A stretch of 64,000 nt of DNA from Argentina anserina (GCF_933775445.1 NC_065877.1:9300001-9364000), one strand, 5' to 3'; shown: positions 35,997 through 49,064, numbered from the stretch's first letter. Numbers and translations are program-made. The notes: generated by a model not told the origin, from the sequence alone.

Positions 35997-36982
35997 TGTA
36001 AGGGCATTTCTCTCAAAAATTATAAAATGCTGGAAGGGGTTCACCTCTCCCAACATAGGAATATAATAACAATAATCACAGGAACATAGCAACAGATGTC
36101 ACCCAATATCACACCAGATACAAAATAAGGAGAGTGCAAACAAACCTGCAAAACGTGTTCATTCACTTTGCCTAAAACATTTGCATGGACTATATCAATT
36201 AATATACATACTAAAATTTAACATATGTTGACTTACTGTAATGTTTTCCCTTAAGAGCCACTGCAATTAACTTTATTGTTCATCATGGGCAGACTTGCAA
36301 TGAAGAAGCATAAGTATGAATATCATGCTGTTTAACATACATGAAAAACGACATCCAATTCATTAGCGTGTAATGTGTTATTGCCTTGGCCAAATATGAC
36401 TTCTCATGAGAACCATACAATAGAAAATCTCTCATTGGTCGTCTGTTGCCTGAATAATTGAAGCTAATATATATCATCTTCTGCAAACGACCCAAAATGA
36501 CATCTTCACATCAAATAATTGATTTATAACAAACTAACAAGAGAACTAGTTCCTTACATGACTAAATATAGTAATCGTAACGTATGTCTATGAGAAGGTG
36601 ATACAAACGAATTCTTGCCAGAAGCAATCACTGTCTCTAGTAGCAAAACGAATTCCCCTCTTGCAAATTCATACAATCAGTCTAGTAGCAACTAAAGCCT
36701 CCCGATTATCCTAATACTACTAGAGCAACTTTAAAGAGCCAAAACAAAATGCTACACTATCTACCATCTGTCTAACAAATTGCAATACAACTATGCAACA
36801 AATCAAACACATTATAAGCTATAAAATCAAACCAGCTACAAAATCCTAAGCTAGTTATAAGCTTTGACCTTTCTAGCTGCATCAACATTACCAAACAGCA
36901 ATACACACCAAAACTAAGTTGAAACTCGAAAGCAAACAAAGTAACTAACCAAAAAAGAACTGAGGGAACTTCACCAATAATA
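35997..36982. other. Non-coding stretch
   Basis: Nothing recognised. The minus-strand frame at 36283-36495 has no family resemblance. Confidence 0.4.
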
Positions 36983-37276
36983 TCACAACCTCCTGCAAGG
37001 TCTGCTTGAGAGAGCTATGCTGAGCGCGCTTCTCAGCGACTTGATAGAATGAGAACGTATAACTTGAAAGGAGCTAGAAACTAAGAGAAGGAAAACCCAG
37101 AAATTGTTGTACCAAGAAAGAAAACCCACACGATCATAAATGCCTAATCGAGCAAGCCGAATTGAAAGCGCTAATAAAAAAACCCCAAATACAAGCCATG
37201 TTTCCCCCAAATCGAATTTGAGGGCAGCGTTGATTTCCGTCGAAACTTGGGCTCCGACGATCTTCACTAAATTCAT
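36983..37276 (-). CDS. Unrecognised small membrane-type protein, possible first exon
   Basis: A 97-codon frame starts MNLVKIVGAQVSTEINAALK with a hydrophobic stretch at about residues 26-41 (WLVFGVFLLALSIRL) and a second at about 55-70. Codon use and composition look more protein-like than the neighbouring AT-rich frames. I do not recognise the family. The C-terminal third (SIKSLRSALSIALSS) is less convincing, and the real exon could end earlier with a donor I cannot fix. The upstream (higher-coordinate) side is less AT-rich and holds a G-box, consistent with a promoter. A segment of that upstream region is duplicated 1.25 kb away. It could equally be a non-coding transcript. Confidence 0.35.
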   Translation of the reverse strand: MNLVKIVGAQVSTEINAALKFDLGETWLVFGVFLLALSIRLARLGIYDRVGFLSWYNNFWVFLLLVSSSFQVIRSHSIKSLRSALSIALSSRPCRRL

Positions 37277-37673
37277 TTTGTTAAGCTTGGCTTTGTATCT
37301 TCATTTCACCGATTTTCGTCTTTGTGTATCGTCGTCGACTTTCCTTATCTCGACGAGGTTCAAAACTCCTGCACCTCTTGGTAATCTCTCCTTCTTTCTC
37401 GGTGGAGATTAAAACCTGCTACGGATACTCACGAGATCGTTCTACGGCGGTAGAGAATTTTTCACCTCCTATCTTGTATAATACATGGGAAGAAATACGG
37501 TGCGTTAAGCGAGTAGATGTGTATTGCGAATCATAATTACAAAACCACAATCAACCTGCTAGACGTTGACGAGTGTAATTTGAATCGTTGGTATAGAAAT
37601 ACGGTGGTATAAACTAGAATCACTCAAAGAGATGAGAGGGCTTTTGGTTTTTTTTCTTTTTTTGAAGGGAGGG

Positions 37674-37980
37674 TTTTTGGTTTATATATCCAAAAGGTGA
37701 TGAGTTTGTCTGTGGTGTTGGCAGGAAGATGAGTGAAGGGAGAGAGGATACGTGGCAACACGTGAGTGGAGGAGTGAATGAGAAAATTCAACCCGTGCGG
37801 CACCGCGGCAAAGATGATTGCCAATTAAACGCGACGTCAGCATGATGTCAATTTTTTTCTTCCTTCTAACTCGACTCTTTTGTCGGAATTTCCGATTTAG
37901 CTCTTATTTTGCAATATTTTTTTTCTCGATTTCCATATTCCACTTATTTCTTATAAAAGTTATGAAAATATATTAATTAC
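37674..37980. repeat. Duplicated segment, copy A (intact)
   Basis: About 300 bp, similar along its length to 38924-39220. Shared landmarks are GGCAACACGTGAGTGGAGGA with a G-box, GTGCGGCACCGCGGCA, GACGTCAGCATGATGTCAA and TTCCGATTTAGCTC. It lies upstream of the small frame at 36983-37276 and may be its promoter. Confidence 0.88.
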
Positions 37981-38923
37981 ATATTAATCGACTTGAGATT
38001 AGCTTAATTCACATATTTAAGTAGTAATTACGTATATAAAAAACACATATAATTACATCCCACATTTGAACTTTGTTTGTCCTCGAGCAAACTAAATAAA
38101 ACATAATCTGAAAATCTACCAACTCACAAACATAGATGCAAACAAGTGGTGTTCGCTAATCTCTCCAACCATATACTTCGAGAGCTAAAATATGTTAATG
38201 ACAAGGAATAGATCAAGCATATCTCAAGGTCTCCAAATTTATGAGGCAATAAGTATGTAACATGTAAAAGATGCTCCTAAGCTAGCCATAAGGATTCACT
38301 AAATATTTTCCTCAAGTGTTTAGGGCTAATGTGTTTCACTCAAATAAAATTTTGCAAATTAGTTTTTGATGCAGGGAGGAGGTATGGAGGGCAAACAAGC
38401 GTTAAACTCTAAAAACGATAGAGAGTTTACAAGCGATAAACTCTTGGATTAAACTCTTGGATTAAACTCTAGAATCCACCAGAAATGAAGAAAAAACTCT
38501 CAATTTGATTGAATAATAATATAATTGATCGGTCTACACTTGTTTAAGGATGTTTAAATACTGAAACAAACCCTAGGGCAACTAACAACCAAACCCTAAA
38601 AGCCCATGGATTAAATAAAATAAAAACAAAACCATAATAAACTAGAAAACCTAAAAAGATATTAAATTCAGATTCAGAATATCAAAACGACTTCTTTTGG
38701 CTTAAATCTGACAAAGCTCATTAGAGAAAAGTCATATATGTCCTTTTTAAAATGGGCACGTGCTGCGCACATGAGCAAACTGACGGCTCGTGCGGGAAAA
38801 TAGCCTTCGGCCTCTCGTTGATAGAAAATAATGAGTTTAGGTACCACAATGATAGTTTTATAAGTCTCGGTAAAACATTTACCTTGCCACCAAAATTCAG
38901 GTATCAATGGTGAATTGTTTTTC
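37981..38923. other. Spacer between the duplicated segments
   Basis: No gene was recognised. TTGTCCTCGAGCAAACTAAA and the following bases resemble a dispersed repeat, class unknown. Confidence 0.35.
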
Positions 38924-39220
38924 TTTGGTTTATATATGGTTGCCAAAGGACGATGAGCTTGTCAGTGGTGTCGGCAAGAATATGGGTGAGGGGAGAGGAC
39001 AAGTGGCAACACGTGAGTGGAGGAGAGGATGAGAAAATTCAACTCGTGCGGCACCGCGGCATGACGTAATCAAGACGTCAGCATGATGTCAATAATTTTT
39101 TTTCTTCCTTCTAGCTCCACTCTTTCGTTGGGACTTCCGATTTAGCTCATATTTTGTGATATTTTTTCTTGATTTCCATGTTCCGCTTATTGCTTACAAA
39201 AGTGATAAAAATATATTAAT
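38924..39220. repeat. Duplicated segment, copy B (interrupted by a Copia)
   Basis: It matches copy A with scattered substitutions and small indels and is cut at its right end by the Copia at 39221. The alignment resumes with TTAATTACAT at 45084. Confidence 0.88.
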
Positions 39221-39429
39221 TGTTGAAAAAATATATATCATTAGTGTGTCATCGTTAAAATATATAACGGAATGAGTTAATGACGTTTATGGTCAACGGA
39301 CGTAACAGATAAATGACCATTGTATAACCTTTATTACCATTGTAATTACCATTTATTTCTATTGTAATTTTGACCCCTATATAAAGGGTAGTATCAAAAT
39401 GAGTAGACCATTAAATTTTCCCTACAATA
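39221..39429 (+). repeat. 5' LTR of the old Copia (39-45 kb)
   Basis: Starts TGTTGAAAAAATAT and ends CCTACAATA. Contains CCCCTATATAAAGGG, a TATA-box-like promoter core. Confidence 0.88.
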
Positions 39430-42239
39430 CGTTATTAGAAATTTTCCTTCAGATTTGAGTCCATAAGACAAAGAGGAAACAAGAAATAGAACCCTAGAAT
39501 TTCATACGGTCGCCGGGTCCTTTCTTTCGGCAAAAGAAGTAAAAAAATAAACAATCGTTATTTACTTTGGGCACCCTATTTCTAATCTGGGCACCAAACC
39601 CAGCCGGCGCCGATTTGCATGGCTACCATCTTCTCCAATCTGCCTCCGCCTCGCCTTGAGCAAGTACCAGTAAGGGAAAATCAGGAAACGACGGCGACCT
39701 GCGACTTGAAGATGCAACAACGACCTGCGCCGGCGACCCCGCAGCCTAGCTCCGACCCGGTTGTGCGCGACCCAGCCTTGGTCGTCCAACCCAGAACGAC
39801 GACATAATTAGCGGTGAAGGCCCAGCGCTGCACGACGGTCCTACCTAAGTCTTGATCCGGATTACCCCGCTCGTCCCGAGCTCCTCGATCACCGACGATG
39901 ATCCAGCCGGTACCCTGCAGCCCCAATGGTCTGATCATCCTAGATAGGACAACGCTACGGTGTGGCCTAAAAGCTGGCGTGCCTCGACCCTCGTTCCACC
40001 ACAGATCGGCGTTGCTTCCCTCCTTTATGGAACCACGGGCATGCTTTAAGCCTAGAGGGCCACCCAAAAATGACGACGATCCGACAACTCCCAATCGGAT
40101 CTGCTTGACCCGACCACGAAAAAATTTTACGCATGGTAAATCGAAACTTACCTCTACCGGTCAAAACGAATTTAAAGGTAATTTTCTAAATTACTGGACA
40201 GTTAGTAAACTAATATTATTTGTAAATTACTTATTCACGATTATAAATTTTACTATTTATAGTAAATTCAATTCAATTTTTATTGATTAAAAGTGACTAA
40301 TCAGGTATATGTCATGGTTTTGTATGTGATTTATCCATAACAATGTGACGAGCAACATAGAATCGGGAGATCAAAAATTACTTAATATACATTTTATTTG
40401 GCAAAATTTCAAGTAAGATCTCCTAAAGTTGCCGCTTTTATTAAATTTCATTCAAATAAATGAAATTATATATGTTATGTGAGCAAAGTGTTCTCTGAAT
40501 ACTGTACATGTTATATGCTATGCTTTTTATCAAAATTTAATTACTTAGCATGTCATTAAATCGTGATGCTATGATTTAAATTTTTAAGCATTATATATTT
40601 ATACATGGTCATTGGCATGTATCATGAATATGATAATTACCTAAGTTTTGTAAATTACTTAACCATGTTAAATGATATATGCTCTATTTGTTGCATATGA
40701 TATGTTTATATAATTTTTATAATTATGTTATTTTGCATATTATATGAACATTGCCATGATAATGAAATTTCATGAGAATTTTATAATTCAAAAACAAAGA
40801 GAGGACAAAACATATTATTGTGATAAAGTATTTTCATGAAGCATCGAAAAATACGACCATTTCAGTTTTTTTGGTCTTGCAATCCGATTTGTATTTCTTA
40901 GACATTAATTAAATTATATATCTTTACTGTGATAAGTCAACTTCATAAAGCTCCAAGGTGGCCATAATGTATCTTGATATGTTTAATTTTCGTGTAAGTC
41001 TATTTAGAATTCTAGGTTGCGAACTAATAAGTCTCGTACTCTATCTACAATTGGTTAAACTAGCATGGCATATATTGGACTCTAAAGAATTTGAGTACCA
41101 ACCTCCCCTACCAGCCAACCAAGGCTCAACTATGATCGAATTATGCAAACATGTTTTCCTGCACGTAACTTGGAAGCATACTTAAAATCTTGAATGACAA
41201 ATAAATCTCTCTTAGGAGAAAGAAATTTTCTCATAACGAACTATGAATAATAAAGAAGTAATAACCCTAAAGCAAAGGGCAAATATTATGAACATATAGG
41301 TTCATACAAACTGATCAATGACAATTGATAACAATGTAATGTTTGAAATATGCATAGAGGATATGACATGCGCAATATGGAACGCCCTCTTACAAAAAGA
41401 GTATAGAATAATGAGAGTACGGCGATTTGAAAAAGTATATTCAATATCAAACTACAAGGCGAAAGCTCCTCAATTTTAAGAGCGACACAAATCTAGGTCA
41501 ATTCAAAATGTTGTAGACTTCGATTACAGTCTGCCACTAATTTTCCAAGATATAATTGTAATGACTATTATATATGCCTAAAAAATTCATTAGACTTCGG
41601 TATTGAAGTATTTTTTTTGTTTGGACAAGATCTTGATGCAATCGTTGACATATAACCAAGGTAATGAATTTTTCTCAATAAATTGAAAATATTCGAATAT
41701 TAATCTAGATATACGTGATTCGATTCTTAATATTTTGACTTTGCGAAGTACCGCATAAAATAAAACAACTTTACAAAAATTAGTTTGATATGGATAACTA
41801 AATGCAAAGAAATGCATTATGCGATCCTCACGGCAATAGTACTGAAGAACAATAGTACTATATATGTGGATATAACAAATAATATTAATCAATGATCGCT
41901 AATTTATAATCATTCGGGATTCACAACGTACATACCTTATGAGATGGAAATATCGCTTTACGATTCTATCAATTACTCTAAAGCATTTGAGTTAATATTC
42001 CATTTTTATGCCTTAACTATGTCCATTGACACTTTATGTAACAAGAGCCAACAAGAGACAATCGAACCTTTATATGTTTAGAGTATTTATGTCAATGACT
42101 ATTTCATGTGAAAAGAATTAGTGAGATTATAATTGACTTCTTTTGCATTATATCTAATGACTGCAAATGTAATTGAGAATTAAAGAAATTTATATGTCTA
42201 TTTAGCAAGTATATATGTAATTGCTAAATTGAATCCAAC

Positions 42240-44320
42240 AACGTCAAAAGAAATTGAGTTTTGGGATTTTGACATATTTGGGTTTTGACACGATTCACTG
42301 GGATACCCAAGTCGTGATATGTGCGTCTGTATATTTAAGGAAGTACATACGGACACTCACGTCTTAGATAAATAGAAACAAGAACAAAAGAAACAAAGAA
42401 CCGTAAAAATCCTTAAAATATAATTTTATGGAGGAATTGAAGATGTGATTTCAAGCCATATTTCATATCTCCCTAAGGCTGAACTGTAAAATGTTTGATG
42501 CATAAGTATATGCACTAACTCTAGACTAAGCTTCTTATGTCCATTGTGATTATGTTTGTAAAGCTAAGCATTCAAAGCCTATCCCTTTAAGAAATTAGGA
42601 TTGAGACCATCTTATGCAAATGATATATGCATTCTCATTATGTTCGTACAATTCATTGAATCCAATGAAAAAATTATGTGGATTGATTCAACCAATTTGC
42701 AGAAACCTTAAATATTTTATGGTGTTGGTTGAGATGTCGACACGCTTCTCACGTGTCATCACACCATTCATTACTAACACAAATGTTGTTTATGTTAATT
42801 ACAAACTCACTTGGTCTCACGGAAAACGACTGCAGTAATAGTCTTAATAGTGGTAATGTGCACCAATATTTTCGTTTAGATTGATGTAATTTTTACAAAC
42901 ATCTCTTATTCACGTATGTTCGGCCATCACCATCATTATTGTAAACGCAATTACAATCCATAACATTGAAGAATCGAAATACTTGAGCTCGCGAGGATTA
43001 GCTTGGATCTACAATGTTTGAGGTAAACTAGATTAATCTACGTGACGAATTGCGACGCCACATCGCATAATGGTGAAGCCAATTAATATGAATAAGTGTT
43101 CTTATTGGAGACGAGCATCCAGATAGTCCGCTATATGACAACCTTAACAAGCGATCTCTTTTTCTGCTAGATATGTGGAATATCACTTTGATAAGACAGT
43201 TTTCCCGTCGTTAGGGGAAGATAAGAACAAAGAATGTTCAAGTGGAACGACATGAATTGTTATGGTTTGTCCCCACTGTGTCTCATCTTAATCCCCACTA
43301 TTGAACAAAGTGATGAGATCACATATATTAGCTGTAAATATGCTTGCAAGGTTCAATGTTCTAAGAAGAGGACATGACGTCACCCAAAAGGAGTTGGGCA
43401 TTGCGTTTCCACCATAGATAGTGGCATGTTGACACCATAAAGTGGCATAAATGGTGTCATAGGCCGTGGCTCTTCAAGGAAGAGGGGGAGACCACCTTAT
43501 GTTCGATATATACTCGATCAAAGGAAGAAAACGAGTTTGGCACAATTGGATCCATTGATCCATAATCTCAAATCTACCTCATGAGAATTTCCTGGATTTT
43601 GGTTATCATTGGGGGACGCCTCAGATGTTAGAATAAATCCTTGAATATATAGAAATCTCTACAAATACAAACCACATGAGGATGTAGGATATTGAGTCTT
43701 GATATCGAATCACACTTCGTTGAGGAATACCAACGTAGTAATTTTGGCCTAATGGAAAGAAGTGATCCAGCAAGAACTAAAGTCCACTAACAAAGAGATA
43801 GGTATTTGGACAGGTGAAGCCGACATCGCAAGTGTAAAACCTATTATACACTCACCTTATGGCGCATGTCTCTCACTAAACGCATTGGAACCGACTACGA
43901 GAAAATATTCATTTGTAATGGACCACAATGAAATATTCTCGTAATGGATGTCATTGCACTCCACTAATTTATCAGTTTAGTAATTTTTCGAAAAACTGAT
44001 AAATGCAGCTTATGAATGTTGCAACAAGATATCTCTATGTGAGATCGAAATTAAGAGATATACATGAAAGTCATAGAACATACTTTATTCACCCAATAAA
44101 TGGTACTAGACCACGTTACGCTACAAAAGAAATTTAAAACGTGCACGAAGTAAATACTTGATTTTGAATAGGGATCAGATGAACTATGTCATTGCGTATT
44201 CAATATAGATTTGCATAGTCTTTTGATGAACTAAAAAGATATCGCCATTGCAAATCATAAGTCGAGAATGAAAAAGATCCTTAGGAAGACACAGCCTCAA
44301 AATGGATCTTGAGGACTGTA
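42240..44320 (+). pseudogene. Degenerate Copia pol
   Basis: In shifting frames one can read a pre-integrase remnant (HDSLGYPSRDM near 42292), an integrase remnant (LCGLIQPICRNLKYFMVLVE, 42670-42735), the linker HFDKTVFPSLGEDKN (near 43190), and an RT start (IQQELKSTNKEIG from about 43765, FVMD near 43912). Order and spacing match Copia pol. No segment longer than about 75 codons stays open. Protease and RNase H were not confidently found. Confidence 0.8.
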
Positions 44321-44871
44321 ATATTGATGATCAACCATCAATCGGCTTCAGACACTCTAAAAGTTAAAAGTGAGGTCCTATAACTCCCATAATCAGTCGA
44401 AGTCTTTAAAGATATATCTGTTTTCATCTAAATAGAAGATGACGAATAAGTGTTGAGAAATGATATTTTCTATACAAGTGCAAAGACGCATTATTGCACT
44501 TAAACACAGTATGCAAACTCGGCCTCACATTCATTGTATAGCTTTGCGCCCACGCAACAACAATATCTAAAAGTTTAGGCTTATTTAGTCCCTATACAGA
44601 AAAGAGAATACGACATGGTAATGATGAATACTTAAAGTAAAAATGCAAAAGTTATCAAAGCTCCCACGATTAATGTAAAGATCAAGGGAGGTGGAAACAT
44701 CAGGAAGAGTCTAGCACATATATTTTAACCTCAAATGTAATAGGTGCGTTGTGCTCTTTTCTCATTCAACCAAGGTTTTATTTTCTCATATTGGGTTTTG
44801 TTACTTGGCAAGATTTTTAATGAGACAACACATTATGCACCATTATATCTTCATCTCGGCACAAGGGGAAG

Positions 44872-45083
44872 TGTTGAAGGAAAAACACCATTAGTGTGCA
44901 ATTGTTAAAATAAATAATAGAATGAGCTAATGACGTTTATGATCAACGGACATAACAGATCAATAACTATTATGTAGCCTTAATTACCATTGTAATTACT
45001 ATTTATTTTTTATTGTAATTTTGATCCCTATATAAATGGGAGTATCAATGAAATAAGTAGATAATTCCATTTTTCCTACAATA
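44872..45083 (+). repeat. 3' LTR of the old Copia (39-45 kb)
   Basis: Starts TGTTGAAGGAAAAAC and ends CCTACAATA, followed by the target duplication TTAAT. Confidence 0.88.
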
Positions 45084-45088
45084 TTAAT

Positions 45089-46118
45089 TACATTGTATAA
45101 AAATATACGTAATCATGCACACCTCTTAAAACAATGCCACATGTTTATTTTATTCCTACAATCTAACCAAGGTTAAGTATAAAATATCTCACTTTTTGCA
45201 ATTTTTTATTTTCTCTAACTCAATAAAAAAGGCAGTAAACATGGAGAACTTGTGAATATGGGATTCCAATACTCTTTTAAAAAATAAATAACAAAATCAA
45301 CACTATCATTGCCCACAAGACTGATTTGTGTATTCTCACTAAACAAAGATTATGAACCCAGTAAACATAGTCGAAGATAAGGGAAGACCATCAATGAACC
45401 ATCTTGCCTCTTGTTCCGAGAATACTCGAGCAAAATAGGTATATGAAATCACAAGGAAACAAATAAACTTTCTGGCGTTAGGCCTAAAGTTGAAAATGAA
45501 GCAAATAACATCGAAAAACAGAGGAGGAGGAGGAGGAGGAGGAGGAAGAAAAACAAGAAGAGTCCCGTGGGTAATCGAAAAAACACTTCTGGGTTTTGAT
45601 CATATGAATACGTGGATCAGAGTCCTAGGTTACCACTTACCAGAAATATCAGATTCAATTAAATTATCAATCATAAAAATATTACAAAGATAAAAGATAA
45701 AGTAGTTAATCATAATTAATAATTAAAAAATAAACGACAAATTTGCTTTACACCGGAAATATCAGCGTGACATTTAATTTTTATTTCCATTAGTCGATAT
45801 AGATAGACTTGTTTGCAGGTGGAAGTCGGGATGGACGATTATGAGCTAGTACCTACTTGGCTATTCATCGAATATTGACCGCTATTAAGACTCCTAGACT
45901 CCTAGTACATGAAAGGTGTCTATCAATTTCTTTCCGGAAAAAAAAAAGGTTGGTATGTAATCAGTTCTGTTTTCATGAAGAAATAGTCACTCGACTTGGG
46001 TCACTTTGCTTGTCATTATATGCCCTTATGTCCAGAATATTTGGTTCGACGAGGCAGTCTCAATTATTCATTGATGTTTTCTTTTGAAGAAGGGAGCCTA
46101 TTCGGTGGACCGTCAATA
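45089..46118. other. AT-rich spacer
   Basis: No gene recognised. A short GGA run at about 45522-45546 produces a glycine stretch in a spurious frame. Confidence 0.4.
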
Positions 46119-47720
46119 TAGGTGGGCACGAGACGGGATGAGACGGAATGAGCTTAATTTCGCGTCATGTCTCACTTATTAAATTCGAGATGAGATTTGT
46201 ATTTTTAAAAGTTCGTCACACCCGAGATTAATCTTGTTGGGATCGGAATGAGACCGGACATATCTCACATTCCCAGACTTTAAATAATAAATACTTAATT
46301 TACTATAAATTAAATTTTAATACAAATTATTATAATAGAATAGACATATATAGATTGTTCCAAATTTCCTTCATTATGTACTTCGATACCGTGAGTTTAA
46401 TTATTATAAAATTAAATAAATCATTCGAATTATAGCGTTATAGATATTGTACATAAAAATTATACTGTTATCATACAAGAGAAACATATATAATTATATT
46501 ATATATAAGATTATATAGGTTACACTACCAGAATTAATGACTTAGACGACAACGACATTTCGTCACCTAATATCATATTTTCGTCGTCTTAAATCATTAG
46601 ACGACGACATTTTCGTCATCTAAATTCCGTCAAGTAGATGATGTCACCCAAGTATTTAGATGACAAAATAAGTCATTCGTCGTCTAAGTAAAAGAGTTTA
46701 GGCGACAAAATAACTCATGTCGTCTAATAAATAAGGTGACAAGTGTTGATACTTAAGCGACAAATCATATTTGTCACCTTAATTAATAAATTTTGTTATT
46801 TTCTGAATTTATTTATATAAAGAATCAATTTTAGTCTTTTGTTTTTTGTATTATTGTTGTATACTATATTTTCAATATTATTTTATTTTTTATTATTGTA
46901 TTTTCGATATTAATTAGTAAATATCATTTTTGTAGTTAATCAGATTATTTGGTATATTGATTAAGTTTCATTAATCTTAATTGTCCTTAATCCACCACCA
47001 CATCAACTTCCCACCATTAAAACTATCACAACCACCACCTACGCTTCAACATCGTTGAAACGACCACCACAACCACCAAGTCACCATCTCTTTTCTTCCA
47101 AATTCAAATACGACCACTACCACCACCTACGCTGTCAGCACTCACCAAGTTGAAGTCGATGTCGTTGAAACCACCACTGCACCCTTGCCTCCACCCTATT
47201 CACCTCCTCTCCCTTCCAGTCCTCCACCTTCGTCGTTCTCGAAGTCTTCGTAGCCATTGTCCTCACCAACCCCCACTCCTCCAACCACCTCTACTAATCG
47301 GTCAAGATCTCAATCTCGACCTCCCCGTCCATAGCCCGAGATGACGGCACTACGGTAGTTGGCCTTGATTTCTAGAAAATATCAACGGCTCCGATGAGAT
47401 CCTGATCGATAGTCATGAGTATTTTCTCAGCCAAGCATTCTTTGAAACCCAATCCATCAAAGAAGAAGGACTTGGCCTGGTTTTGAACAAAAATGAAAAC
47501 ATGGGAGTAGATATAGGGAGAGATCACATCTGAGGGAAAGAAAGATGTGATAATGGAAAGAATTAACATGTGGGTTTTCTAGACGATTTTGGAGAAGGAA
47601 AAAGAAGAGGATACAACTTTGGAGAATCGGACGGACATTGATGGTAGTTGTGTGTGTAATCAGCGGTGGAAATTGATTTAATAGGGCTCACGCAGATCAC
47701 TGACATGGCCAAGGGTATTG

Positions 47721-47999
47721 GATTATATATGCTTTGTGGTACACCACTTACTCCTTCAATAAAAAAATTACTCACTTAGACTGATAGTACGTTTGCCTTA
47801 CTTTATTGATCTATATTAATGTTAATATCTACTTTCATGGAATGAAATTGCTGACTTCTAGAAGATAATTAATACTCTATAAGGTTATGAATTATATATG
47901 CTTTGTGGTATACCACTTACTCCTTCAATAAAAAAAATTACTCACTTAGACTGATAGTACGTTTCCCTTACTTCATTGATCTAAATTAATGTTAATTAT
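47721..47999. repeat. Direct duplication of about 110 bp inside the CACTA
   Basis: Copies at 47721-47830 and 47890-47999 both run from ATTATATATGCTTTGTGGTA through TACTCCTTCAATAAAAAA and GACTGATAGTACGTTT to TTAATGTTAAT, with few differences. They are separated by about 59 bases of unrelated sequence. Confidence 0.88.
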
Positions 48000-48154
48000 C
48001 TAATTGATGTGTAATTAAGGTTTTTTGTTAAGACCCTAAATCAAAACAACAGCTAATTTGTTTCTAAATAAGTATATCAACTCAATATGAATCCACAAAA
48101 TATCTTACTTCAATGACGTAAAATTAAACTTCTCAATTTAAAATAATATTATCC

Positions 48155-48186
<32 letters not shown>
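48155..48186. repeat. (TTA)n microsatellite
   Basis: A run of about ten TTA units inside the CACTA element. Confidence 0.85.
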
Positions 48187-49064
48187 GTCAAATTGAAATT
48201 TGTCATAATTCCTTACCATATTAACCAATATTTGGATGTGCATGCATGTTTTAATTTTAAGATTTTGTTAATTAATATTCTAGATTGAACCTTTGATGAA
48301 ATGAAACTGAACTTTTTTTAAAAAATTAATATGGGTTTTATTAGTCTTTAATTGTCCTTGAACATCAATGAAATGCAATAATAAGTTTTTCATCTAAGAA
48401 GACCAACTCGTCACCTAAGTAGTATTAAGACGACGAAGTATAAGTTTGTCATCTAAGTGCTATGTTTACATGACAAAAAATTAATTCGTTGACTTAGTTA
48501 CTAAGTTAGATGATAATACTAGTTTTCGTTGTCTAAGTTTCACTAAGGTGACAATTTGTTATACTTAAGTGGCGAAACCATTTTCGTCGTCTTACATTTT
48601 CTTAGGTGACAAAGATTTTTTATTATTGTCACCTGAGTCACTTTTTCTGGTAGTGTTATGATTGCTAAGTTTATAGAAATTTGCAATATACAAATCGTCT
48701 TTATTTATATCATATAAATCGAACCATATATTAATGAGAAAATTAACCAAGATTTGTTTATCTTTAGGAAATGAACCAAGGTCTAAGATCTATTTTTTGA
48801 AGTTAGTCATTTGCTTATCAGATGCATCTAAGGTGTTCTCATAAATTATAAATGTATAATAATGATGAAATATTTGATGGTTGAAATTCAAATGAATTTT
48901 AAAGCGGGGCAGGACGAGACGAAGCGGGATATAAATTATTTGTCCCACGTCCCGTCCAACTATTATGAAACGGGACGAGACATACGTTTTTAGACATCCG
49001 TCTCATCGCATCCCTAGAAATTTTAGGACGAGATCGGAATTTCGACTTTTTATGCCCACCCTTA

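Larger units (their letters stand above)
39221..45083 (+). mobile_element. Old Ty1/Copia retrotransposon, degenerate
   Basis: 5863 bp on the plus strand with LTRs of 209 bp (39221-39429) and 212 bp (44872-45083) that differ at roughly one position in six. A perfect 5-bp target duplication TTAAT lies at 39216-39220 and 45084-45088. A primer-site-like CGTTATTAG follows the 5' LTR and ACAAGGGGAAG (polypurine tract) precedes the 3' LTR. Pol remnants are full of stops and shifts. Confidence 0.9.
46523..48655. mobile_element. CACTA (En/Spm) non-autonomous element, 2133 bp
   Basis: It starts CACTACCAGAATTAATGAC and ends GTCACTTTTTCTGGTAGTG, with the 3-bp duplication TTA at 46520-46522 and 48656-48658. 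Subterminal regions hold many copies of (T)AGACGAC/GTCGTCTAA/AGGTGAC motifs in both orientations, typical of CACTA subterminal repeats. The interior holds a Pro/Thr-codon-rich stretch (46995-47340, CCACCA repeats), a local duplication and a TTA microsatellite, but no transposase. Confidence 0.9.
46119..49064. mobile_element. hAT-type element split by a CACTA insertion
   Basis: The left end is TAGGTGGGCACGAGACGGGA and the right end TTTTTATGCCCACCCTTA. GAGACGGGATGAGACGG-like and CGGGACGAGAC motifs repeat in both orientations near both ends. Removing the nested CACTA (46523-48655) leaves about 813 bp. The flanks (CGTCAATA and AGAGTATG) do not form a clean 8-bp duplication, so the exact ends or the flanks have changed. 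Confidence 0.7.
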
